From Emiliania huxleyi CCMP1516 (taxonomy: Eukaryota; Haptophyta; Isochrysidales; Noelaerhabdaceae): DNA of 39,144 bases. Below are positions 10,095 through 17,945 of the stretch, one piece after another. Each line of letters begins with the position of its first letter. Position 1 is the first letter of the stretch. The stretch covers positions 1 through 39,144 of the forward strand of contig NW_005197990.1 of NCBI RefSeq assembly GCF_000372725.1. Reading direction: 5' to 3'. The position numbers and the translations under genes are program-made. Under the pieces are notes generated by a model. The model did not search any database. It was given only the letters and a program-made list of their open reading frames with translations, and was not told where the DNA came from.

Positions 10095-11563
10095 CTAGCT
10101 CATCCCGCACGCCGCGACGGGGTAGGCGGCTTGTGGCGCGACGATGTCGTGCAGGCGCTGGCGCAGCTGGCGGAAGAGCGCGTGGTAGGCAAAGGTGTCG
10201 CCTTGACGGACGGGAGGGGGGGAGGAGGGCTCAGACAACCTCGCTCAGACCGCCTCGCCTCCGCGGGGGCAAAGGCATGGCGCACCACTCAGCCTCGTGA
10301 TGTGGAGCGAGTAGACGCCCGCCTCTTGCTCGGGCAGCACGTGCACGAGCGCGCGCACGCCCACGTCCGCCGTGCCCGGTCGCTGCTGGAAGAGCTCCAG
10401 GCGCACCAACTCGTGTCCGCTCGCCTGCGGCGGTGGAAGGGCGACCGGATCCGAAGCAGAGCGGGGGGGAGGGAGGGGGGAGGGGAGGGAGGGGGGAGGG
10501 AGGGGAGGGGAGGGGGGAGGGAGAGGGGACACCGCGCGGTGCGGGCTGGGGGGGAGGAAGTCGTGGGGGGCCGCGCCTGGATCTCCGTCGTGTGGCACTG
10601 CCAATCGAGCTGGGCGCACTCGTCCTGCAGCCGGTCGCGCAAGTACTCGGGCTCGAGCGCCAGGCGCGGGAACGCGAGCCGCTTCACCAGCGGCAGCGGA
10701 ACGCACGGGATCACCTCCCCCTCGCCGTCCACATCAGAGTCTGCGCCGGCAGATGAGGACGTGGACCCATTGACGGAAGAGGCCGACGACGCCCCCTCGG
10801 AACGCGCGGCTCCGGCGTCGGACGCGACGCTGTCATCGGCACCCGAGTCGAGCTCCTCTATCCGCCCGACGCAGATCGAGGGCGGCATCGGCCGCGCCAG
10901 AGCGCCCGCCGACCCGAGCTTTGCGAGGGAGATGCGGCACGAGAGCGACGGGTCCGACTTGCAGAACTGGACGGGGCTGACCGAGACGAGGCGGTTGAGG
11001 CGGTAGGAGTAGTCCTGGAGTCGCGCCGCGTATAGCACCAGCTCGCGCTTGTGAAACACCGGGTGCACCGTCAGGCAGTTCCAGAAGGGCTCCCGGTTGT
11101 ACCCGCGGTAGTTCAGCAACCGCACGCGGCACGGCTGCCGCAGGCTGAGCGCGTTGCCGAGCGCCTGGATGGTGCCCTTGCAGGTGCCCTCGCCCTGCGT
11201 CAGCCGCGGGTTCTGCCCGCACGCCTGGCGCGTCGTGTACCCGCACATGGCCTGCCAGGCCTGCGTCACGTGCACGATTGGCGTGTTTGCGACCAGCGGG
11301 TTGGTGATCACCACCGAGTCTGTCTCGGTGTCGAGCAGCGGCAGCATGCGGCGGATGACGGCCTTCTGGACCGGCGTCAGCTGGCCAAAGGCTTCGGTCG
11401 ACTCGTGCGCGCGCTCGTCCGGGTCAACCACCATCGTGGCGTCTGTTCTCTGCGCCTTTGCGCCGCGGCAGGCGGCCTGGCCTGCAGGGTGGCCTGGGCG
11501 CTTGCGCGCGTCGTCGCCGCCGCCGCCGCCGAGGGCGAGCGTGGGCGCGAGCGACGGGTCCAT
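10095..11563 (-). CDS. PAS/LOV-like protein lacking the photoactive cysteine
   Basis: Exons 11563-10577, 10424-10286 and 10201-10095 give 410 aa with consistent phases. Intron 1 is GC-AG (CAG|GCGCGG...GCAG|GCG), intron 2 is GT-AG. After an Ala/Gly-rich N-terminus, residues about 82-190 form a PAS/LOV-type core: SVVITNPL, HVTQAWQAMCGYT, then GQNPRLTQG at 116-124. Canonical LOV domains have GRNCRFLQG here; the flavin-binding cysteine is Pro119. Downstream NREPFWNCLTVHPVF and LQDYSY match the last LOV strands. A Ser/Ala/acidic linker and a helical C-terminus (HALFRQLRQRLHDIV) follow. The domain may sense light or redox state by flavin reduction without an adduct, or serve only as an interaction module. 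The start at 11563 is the first ATG giving a sensible N-terminus; the open frame extends further upstream without support. Confidence 0.75.
10464..10530. repeat. purine/pyrimidine strand-asymmetric tract in intron
   Basis: The + strand is a nearly pure G/A run (GGGAGG units); the gene is on the - strand, so its first intron contains a C/T tract able to act as a long polypyrimidine region or to form triplex or G-quadruplex structures. Confidence 0.8.
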
Positions 11564-11605
11564 GCCAGCAGCAGAGAGGTGTTGTGAGGAGCGCTGTGGC
11601 CGCCT

Positions 11606-11662
11606 GGATGCGCACCCTAACGCGGCGACCCTGAAGCGGATCGAGTTCCGTGAAACTGCCTC
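11606..11662 (+). repeat. dispersed repeat, copy 1
   Basis: A 23-bp block beginning GGATGCGCACCCTAACG (11606-11628) and a 17-bp block TTCCGTGAAACTGCCTC (11646-11662) recur in the same order at 12826-12848 and 12854-12870, with different spacing (17 versus 5 bp). The two copies bracket the inverted retroelement fragment. This copy lies just upstream of the LOV-like gene start. Confidence 0.8.
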
Positions 11663-11864
11663 CCCTATCAACAAAAAATATTATGAACCCACCTAACACA
11701 CAAACAACACAAAAAAACAAAGGAACGGCAGGCGGCGGCGGCGCAGGACGAGGCAGAAGAGAATGACGCGAGAGTAGGAAGTGACAAGGGAGAGAACGAC
11801 GAGAGTGGGACGGCGAAGAAGAAGGAGGTGGAGGAAAAAATGTCCTCGGCGCTCAACTTTGCTA

Positions 11865-12800
11865 GGCGATCTTTCCGAATCGTGTCGGTCCTTCGAACAC
11901 GCCGTACGCCACCCTAGGGTTCGGCACGTACTTTCCATCCTCCGCCATTTTGTCTTGATGGTCCTTTCCTCCGTCCGTCGCCGCAAAGTGTGTGAACTGG
12001 TGTGAGACGTGCAGCGCGAGGCATGCCTGCGCTACTTTCACGTTCAGGGCTCGTCCCTTCCCCGACCGCAGCGGCTCGCTGTCTTTTCCCATCTTAATTC
12101 GCTTTCCGTTGCCGTCCGTCAGCTCTCCCCCCGTCTCAAACTCGTCGTATCTGAGCAAGAAGCGCGTTAGGGGGTCCTCCTGTAGCTCCCCTACTCTGAT
12201 CGCGCTCGCCCCGTATCCGTGTCCCACAAACAGCTCGTAGTCTTCTTTCTGCCAGTTTATGTGTCTCTGGGGCGCCCCCTCTGGGAACAACGTCTCATCC
12301 GCCCCGAGGCTCCCCTCCTGTCGCTCCCTCTCCTGTCTCTCCATCATCTTTCTCACCGCGTCCATCGTGATCTTATTTTGCTCGGGTATCTCCTCCTCCC
12401 ATGTCACGTTCGTATCGAGGCCCGGGGTCCCCTCTAGCTTTATCACTCGGGTTGTCCCCTTCCTCTCTCGACCCCAGGTGCATGCCGCTGTCTTGCGCCG
12501 GTTTCTTCCCTCCGAGGAGAGCGTCCTGGCCTTCCCCTCCACTCGGATGTCCGTCCTGGTTCGCCCTTCTTCGAACGTGTGTTCTGTCATGTTGGGTCCG
12601 CTATCCCAACGGAATCGGACCCTGTGAAGAAGGGGAGATACGGACAGCGTTTGGGGCGGGAATGTGGGGAGGAAAGCTGCCGAACATGTGGGAGCCGATA
12701 GACGCGGAGATGTACGCGATACTCGCATACTTACGCAAAATGGCGAGCGCGAGCGATGCGCAATCGCGGCGGTGCTTAGTGCTATGCGACTGCAAGCAGC
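11865..12800. mobile_element. 5'-inverted, internally deleted retroelement copy
   Basis: On the - strand, 12600 down to about 11865 codes GPNMTEHTFEEG...RHINWQKED...ELQEDPLTRFLLRYDEF...HFAATDGG...YGVFEGPTRFG, matching the N-terminal part and the first RNase H half of the 21649-26007 ORF. On the + strand, about 12624-12790 continues with TAFGAGMWGGKLP...IDAEMYAILAYLRKMA...LVLCDCK, the next RNase H segment. The 5' part is therefore inverted next to the 3' part, as after twin priming. The counterpart of residues 183-674, which hold the polymerase-like domain, is absent. The - strand segment is still open for about 245 codons. Confidence 0.75.
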
Positions 12801-12825
12801 TAGCAGCAGATCTGCACCAGCGCTG

Positions 12826-12870
12826 GGATGCGCACCCTAACGCGGCGATCGATTTCCGTGAAACTGCCTC
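12826..12870 (+). repeat. dispersed repeat, copy 2
   Basis: Second copy of the two-block repeat seen at 11606-11662. It follows directly after the forward RNase H fragment, at the point where similarity to the large element copy stops. Confidence 0.8.
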
Positions 12871-13218
12871 TGCTGGCACGCAAAAAAGAAATTGCGTGGC
12901 GCTCTCCGCGCGGCGATGCGCCCTCCCCCCTCGCTTTTGCAAAATCCTGCAAAGGTGGAAACAAGCTGGGTTTTCTAAAATCTCTTTCTGTCAAAGGTGG
13001 GGACGTGTCTGTCCTCGACCCAGCCCCAGCTTGGGATGTCCGTTTTATTTATTTATTCGTGCGCTGGGTGGTAATCGTCATCTGTCTGCTCTGCTGTGCT
13101 TCTCGCTCGTGCGTCCTTGGGAAGTTGTGCTGACCTCCTTTTATCGTCGTCCTCCTGCTCTCCTAGGAATCCTAGAGGAGAGAGAGATTTTTAGCAATAC
13201 CAAACAACTCTAAACACT
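12871..13218. other. repeat-derived non-coding stretch
   Basis: No gene. It contains TGTCCGTTTTATTTATTTATT near 13037, the same tail as the element 3' ends. The segment GCTTCTCGCTCGTGCGTCC near 13099 recurs near 27034. Positions 13182-13213 are an exact 32-bp copy of 1822-1853. Confidence 0.5.
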
Positions 13219-13877
13219 CACACGTCATGACGAACGAGGGCCGCGACGGCGGCTCAAGCGGGAGGGAGCGGAGACGGTGGGCAGCGAGCGAAGTGGGTGA
13301 GACTGATGATGCTCCTTCGACTTAGGGAGCGGTTCAGCTGCTGGGCGGGCTTCAGGCTGGTGCTCACGCGAAAAGGAATCGACGCGATGTACAAAGCATA
13401 CAAGAAGAGGAGAAAGAAGAGGACGGACATCGGTGATGACGAAACAGAAGCTAGCGCAGACGAGGGCAGGGCAGACCCGGGGACGGCGGAGTCGGAGCAG
13501 ACGGCATCGGCCGCCGAGGAAACGTTGGGAAGAGGCACGAGGAGGGCGGCGACCTCGACCGACTACGGAGGACCCGTCACCAGACAACGCAGGGCAGACG
13601 ACGGGGAGGCGGAGCAGACGCGCAGGGCGAGACGAGGGAGGGAGCAGGATGTTGCTGAGATCAGCAGGAGGATGTACGACGAGATTAGGAGCAGCAGGGA
13701 CCCGAGGGACCATGTGGAAGACGGCTAGTGCTAGTCCCCCATCGGGAGGACGACCCCGGCTAGTCGCCGACCACACCCACAAAGAACCCTGCACAAAGAC
13801 CGCAGGGCGGGGACCTGTTCCTTTTTACCCATCTCCTAGTAGAGGTGTCCGTGTTATTTATTTATTTCACACGTCAT
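13219..13877 (+). mobile_element. 5'-truncated element copy with 10-bp target-site duplication
   Basis: Positions 13229-13867 match 25508-26146 of the large copy over about 639 bp with only about 14 mismatches by eye. CACACGTCAT occurs immediately before (13219-13228) and after (13868-13877) the insert. It carries the last part of the element ORF (stop near 13728) and the complete 3' region up to TTATTTATTT. A fixed 3' end with a truncated 5' end and a target duplication is typical of target-primed retrotransposition. Confidence 0.85.
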
Positions 13878-13912
13878 TTGGGGCCTGGAGCCCTGTTCAC
13901 GCGCGCGCGAGA

Positions 13913-14510
13913 CGTGCAGACAGGGTTGCCAGGTGAGAGCGAATGGCGCGGTTCACGCCTCGCACAACAGAGAGAGAGATGCGCTCTGCATGGTGGGACA
14001 TAAAAGAGAGCGAGTACTTGGGCGAGTAGGCGTGTGCGGTCAACGCTGCCGCGCGCGACTTTGCGCGCGAGGCGGCGCAGCTTGAGAACGGCGGTGGGCG
14101 AGAAGCCGCCGCCGAACGTCTCGTGGAGCAGCAGGTTGAAGTTGTTGCGCTTGACAAAGATCGCGTCGTGGTAGAAACCGCGATGCGCGCGCCTTGACGT
14201 AGCCGTGGCCGGTCTTGTGGTCGAAGGGTTGGCCGGGCTGCCCGCGCGCCTTGCAGCCCATGTTTAGGCGGCGGGCCTTCTCTTCGGTGTTGCCGAAGGC
14301 GTAGGAGTGGCCAACGGAGGCGGGCGTGCCGCCGCTCGAGGCGTTGCCAACGCCCGCCGAGGAGGTCTTGAGGAGGGGCGTCCAGAGCTTGACTTCATTC
14401 ACCTCATCGCATCCTCCCGGGCCAGCGTGGGGTTCCGCGAGGTCGACCTTGTACCCCTCGTTGTACTGCCGGGTGAGCTCTGGTTTCTCCTTGTCACCGT
14501 GCACGACCGG
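13913..14510 (-). pseudogene. frameshifted member of a GDKxKPExTR...FGNT protein family
   Basis: Reading from 14510 down, the fragment codes HGDKEKPELTRQYNEGYKVD, EVNEVKLWTPLL, VGHSYAFGNTEEKARR and FDHKTGHGYVKA. It then needs a frame change to read HDAIFVKRNNFNLLLHETFGG and another to read SLSFMSHHAERISLSVVRG. No upstream ATG fits. A second fragment of the family lies on the + strand at 30490-30830 (GDKGKPEVTRHLND, VGHLYGFGNT). I recall this family as repeated in haptophyte genomes with unknown function (memory, unverified). Two frameshifts and the missing start argue for a decayed copy, although introns cannot be excluded. Confidence 0.55.
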
Positions 14511-15523
14511 CGCGTTGGCCGTGCCACGTGGCTGTGTGTGTTTTGGCCTTTATACGTTTTTCTCGCCCAGTACCTCCTGTATCGGGGTTATGCTAGGGGT
14601 TATGGGGGGTTTACGAGGTGTGAACGTGAACAGAGTAGCCAGATCGCTGTCGATCGTTACGGCACGCATGGGGGGCCTCCCGGACGTATGATCCCAGCCC
14701 AATAAGCGCCACGGAGCAGATTTGGATTTTTGACAGAATTAAATGCACTGCCCCCGCACGGTACTAACGATCGTAGTTTTGGGGGCGGCGCCCCTCACGG
14801 CACCACACTGACGCAGGACAGCCCGAGATTAGCCTAGCAGTGACTGGGAATCGCCTGCCGGTCGGCTTGGCATGAGCCAAGCACTTGGGTGGCCGTCAAC
14901 CGAGTCCGAGCGGCGCCTGAGGTGGGTGCCACGGCGTCCGCACGAAGGCGTGGCGGGGTGAGGAGCCAGGGGTGGTGAACACCTCCCCGACGGGCGCGCG
15001 GCGCGCCGGATGGTCCGCCGAGGCCGCCGCCGCCCCGGCGGCGGCGATGGGGGCGGCGGCGCCGACCCGGCCGGCGTTTGTCGGCTCCACCTACAGAATA
15101 GCAGTCTCTGTGGGTCGACGATACTAACTCGGTAGTAACGCTGAGCGGTGCTGTGCGACGCCGCGTCGTGCGCGAGGCGACCTCCTGAGGCTACCTGAGC
15201 TGGCAATGGATGCCACCAGGACGCACGGCTAGCAGGAGCCAGTCGGGCATGCCCTGCTGTGGAGCAGAGCCTGCTGGCGCACCGGCGATACTAACTCAGC
15301 GCGCCGCGAGAGGCGAATCTGGGCGACTTTGGAGGCGCAGTTCTCGAGGTTGCCGTCGACGATTGATGTCGGGTAACTTGTCACTGCCGTCCGGGAAGCT
15401 CTTCTCTCAGCAGGCCGAGCGCCGTGGCATCGCGCGGCTCGCAGCGCTGTCGCGGCGCCGAGAACCCCCAAAAGCGCTCGCGAGACCTCGATACTAACAA
15501 AGACTACGATACTGGAGGTACTA

Positions 15524-15682
15524 TCTATATTCTTTTTCCGTATTCTTTCCGTATTCTTGTCCCAAACAGGGTCTATATTCTCGATTGTGCCAAGAATACA
15601 GCTCCAAATCGGGCCTATATTCTCAAATATTCTTTATATTCCCGCTGAAAATCGCTGAAAATCGCTTCGAAAAAGAATATAG
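15524..15682. mobile_element. AT-rich inverted-repeat element, MITE-like
   Basis: CTATATTCTTTTTC at 15525-15538 and its exact complement GAAAAAGAATATAG at 15669-15682 flank an AT-rich core with further TATTCT copies (GTATTCTT, CTATATTCT). The block stands out sharply from the GC-rich surroundings. Target-site duplications are not clear, so it could also be a simple inverted repeat upstream of the 15902 gene. Confidence 0.5.
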
Positions 15683-15713
15683 AATCGGAAGAATAACGTA
15701 TAAAGGCCAATGT

Positions 15714-15743
15714 GTGTTTGGGTTTCTATGTTTGCGATTTGGA
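15714..15743 (+). repeat. 30-bp sequence shared upstream of two genes
   Basis: The segment starting GTGTTTGGGTTTCTATG and ending GCGATTTGGA is identical at 27105-27134. Both copies lie 120-190 bp upstream of intronless ORFs (15902 and 27256), and both are followed downstream by ATGCCAGG. They could be common promoter or 5' UTR sequence, or remnants of one repeat. Confidence 0.75.
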
Positions 15744-15786
15744 TTTTTGATTTTCTACAATAGCCGCCATTCAGCAGGAGGTGTCA

Positions 15787-15854
15787 ATGCCAGGCGCGGG
15801 AGGTTTATCCGGGATGCCGGATGCCAGGCGCGGGAGGTTTATCCGGGATGCCGG
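15787..15854 (+). repeat. 34-bp tandem duplication
   Basis: Two exact copies (15787-15820 and 15821-15854) of a 34-bp unit starting ATGCCAGGCGCGGGAGG. It lies in the presumed 5' UTR of the next gene and supplies two extra in-frame or near-frame ATGs. Confidence 0.9.
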
Positions 15855-15901
15855 ATTTTTTACTTGTGCGCCCCCCCCCTCCCCAAGGGCCGTCCACCGC
15901 G

Positions 15902-17074
15902 ATGGTGCGACGCGATTCCGGCAGCAGCGCCGGCAGCTCGAGCTCGCCGAGGGACGTCGACGGCACGGTAGCGTGCGTCCCGTCTTTCGAGGCCCTCTGC
16001 GAGGCTGTGAAGCGTGAGGCGAGCGAGTACGGCCAGGGTCAAGGGCCTTTCGCAATCGCTTGCGAGGGTCGACAGTTGGTCTTTGGCGGCAGCATCGAGG
16101 AAAAGCGAGGAACTGCCGACGACGACGGCTCGAGCGAAGGTCACATGACGTCCCTCACCAGCTCACCACCGCACGGTAGCCCGACGACGCCAGCTCGACT
16201 GCAGTGCGAGCCCATCCGCTTGGGGGTGGCAACGAGGGACTCCCGGTCGAGGGCAGGGGAGCCCGATACGGCAGCAGCGAGTCCGTGTGCGTTGCCGTTG
16301 AGTGCCGCAGCCGGCAACGACGTATGCATCTCCACACCGCTTCAGCAGTTGAGAGGTCATGTCGCCAAGTTCCTGCGAGAGGCTGCCGATCCCGCGACCC
16401 TGCGCGAGCAGAGTGCCGCTATGAGCGACGCCTCCTCCGCAGATAGCCTGGACGAGCAGCTGGAGGCGGCGCTCAACGATCCCGGACTCTGCGGGCAGCT
16501 GTTTCGTGTTCGAGGGCCTGCCGCCGGTGGGAAGTCACACGCCTCGGCTCGCCGGCGTCCCGCGGCGCAGCCGCGCGGCGAGAGCCAGAGGAGAGCGAGG
16601 TCGTCGGCGGCCGTGGCGGCCGCAGCAGCCTCGGCGCCGGCGGCACCCGCTCCCGCGGAGCCAGAAGCTAGCTGTAGCGGCTCGGGCGGCTCGGGCTCTC
16701 AGCAGGAGCTCCGGGCGCAAGCAGAGCTCGCGCAGACGCGAAAGGAGCTGGCCGACGCCAGGGAGGAGCTGCGCCGGCTGCGCGCTCAGGCGAGCACACA
16801 TTCAAGAGCGCGCACGCAGCGGGTGCTGGCGCCGTCTCAGCCACCAGCGCCGCCTCGGCCGCCGGCGCCGCCGCGTGCGGGGCGCTCGGCAGCGTCAAGC
16901 GGCGAGCGGATGCGGGTCGACATCCCGCCGGGCATGAAGCCAGGGCAGAACCTGCGGGTCATGACGCCGGCAGGCATGGTGTCTGCAATCATCCCGAAGG
17001 GGTCGGAAGCATTTGGCTACTTCGTGATGGAGATCCCTCCTCACACGATTCCCAATCGGACCAATGCGTCATGA
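15902..17074 (+). CDS. coiled-coil protein with C-terminal PPGM-x-PGQ motif, single exon
   Basis: 390 aa from the ATG at 15902; the frame is open further upstream through the tandem repeat, but ATG 15902 follows a C-rich leader and gives a normal polar start (MVRRDSGSSAGSSSS). Residues about 15-60 may be a small folded domain (FEALCEAVKREASEYG, FAIACEGRQLVFGG). The middle is Ser/Ala-rich disordered sequence, then a coiled coil (QELRAQAELAQTRKELADAREELRRLR), a Pro-rich linker and a C-terminal VDIPPGMKPGQNLRVMTPAG motif, a repeat type I know from many algal and oomycete proteins without a settled function. No intron is needed. It is probably an intact cytosolic or nuclear scaffold protein (inference). 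Confidence 0.7.
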   Translation: MVRRDSGSSAGSSSSPRDVDGTVACVPSFEALCEAVKREASEYGQGQGPFAIACEGRQLVFGGSIEEKRGTADDDGSSEGHMTSLTSSPPHGSPTTPARLQCEPIRLGVATRDSRSRAGEPDTAAASPCALPLSAAAGNDVCISTPLQQLRGHVAKFLREAADPATLREQSAAMSDASSADSLDEQLEAALNDPGLCGQLFRVRGPAAGGKSHASARRRPAAQPRGESQRRARSSAAVAAAAASAPAAPAPAEPEASCSGSGGSGSQQELRAQAELAQTRKELADAREELRRLRAQASTHSRARTQRVLAPSQPPAPPRPPAPPRAGRSAASSGERMRVDIPPGMKPGQNLRVMTPAGMVSAIIPKGSEAFGYFVMEIPPHTIPNRTNAS

Positions 17075-17276
17075 AGTGAATGTTTCGCTTAGCACACTCC
17101 AGGCGCTGTTTTGGGGGGCTGTGGCCGAGGCGCCTTCATTTTGGTGTAGAGAATGAACAACGCCAATCCAAATAGAATTTACAACATATAGAAACCCGCG
17201 ATCGATCGAGAGGGTCATGTTTTGTCGGGTTTTTTTACGATGAAAAAAGGAAGTTTACATTGGAATAGTCAGCGCA

Positions 17277-17476
17277 GAGATTAGGAGCACGAGCAGGGAC
17301 CGGCCGAGGGACCACATGTGGAAGACGGCTAGTGCTAGTCCCCCATCGGGAGGACGACCCCGGCTAGTCGCCGACCACACCCACAAAGAACCCTGCACAA
17401 AGATCGCACGGGCGGGGGCCTGTTCCTTTTTACCCATCTCACAGTAGAGGAAGAGGTGTCCGTTTTTATTTATGTA
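17277..17476 (+). mobile_element. 5'-truncated element 3' end
   Basis: Starting at GAGATTAGGAGCA, this follows the large copy's last coding codons (GGAAGACGGCTAG stop) and its 3' UTR (CTAGTCGCCGACCACACCC, CCTGTTCCTTTTTACCC) to an ATTTATGTATGTAAATAA tail. Small insertions (GGCC, AGGAAG) separate it from the other copies. No clear target-site duplication. Confidence 0.8.
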
Positions 17477-17500
17477 TGTAAATAAGGAGACGAGTCAACT

Positions 17501-17911
17501 TTGATGGGGGCAGCCAAATTTGGTCGACCGCAAATCGTGGAGTTGCGAGTCACGCTCGGGCAGACAGCATCGATGCCGTCGCCGGACGCGGCGGCGAGGC
17601 ACACGGGCGCCGGCGTGGCGCGTCGGCAGGCCCACCACGAGCGGATGCGCGACGAGCGCGCTCGGGAGGCGGCCGCGGGCAACGCGGAGCTTCCGCCGGA
17701 GGACGACGCGGTCGAGATGGCGAGCGCCGCCCAGCTGCTGGACAGCGTGGCGGAGGCGGGCCCGAACTACACCCTGCTGCGCAGCAAGGAGAAAAATTCA
17801 GCGCAGCTGTTAGTTTTTCGCGCCAACACCTCCACACCGCCAGACCGTAAGAACCCTGTGCACAAAGATCTCGCACGGGCGGGGACCTGTTCCTTTTTAC
17901 CCATATCCTAG
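17501..17911 (+). CDS. short ORF interrupted by an element tail, uncertain
   Basis: The frame from GATGGGGGCAGCC codes MGAAKFGRPQIVELRVTLGQ and an Ala/Arg/Glu-rich helical stretch, then runs into an element 3' fragment (17815 on) where it stops. G/C-ending codons dominate up to about 17790, so it may be an exon or the remains of a gene truncated by the insertion. No domain recognised. Confidence 0.25.
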   Translation: MMGAAKFGRPQIVELRVTLGQTASMPSPDAAARHTGAGVARRQAHHERMRDERAREAAAGNAELPPEDDAVEMASAAQLLDSVAEAGPNYTLLRSKEKNSAQLLVFRANTSTPPDRKNPVHKDLARAGTCSFLPIS

Positions 17912-17945
17912 TAGAGGTATCCGTTTTATATCTTTATTTAGCAGG
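17815..17945 (+). mobile_element. short element 3'-end fragment
   Basis: CCGTAAGAACCCTGTGCACAAAG, then GGGCGGGGACCTGTTCCTTT and AGTAGAGGTATCCGTTTTAT match the last about 110 bp of the element, with several small changes and a TATCTTTATTTAGC tail. This is one of at least five copies sharing one 3' end. Confidence 0.7.

Larger units (their letters stand above)
14560..15786. other. non-coding region with CGATACTAAC motifs
   Basis: I see no supported gene. CGATACTAACTC occurs at 15119-15130 and 15286-15297, CGATACTAAC at 15489-15498, and GTACTAACGATCG at 14761. These resemble branch-point sequences but no exons are evident. A TATAAAGG-containing 16-mer (AACGTATAAAGGCCAA) occurs at about 15694-15709 and in inverse orientation near 14537-14552, a possible shared core promoter. 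Confidence 0.4.
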
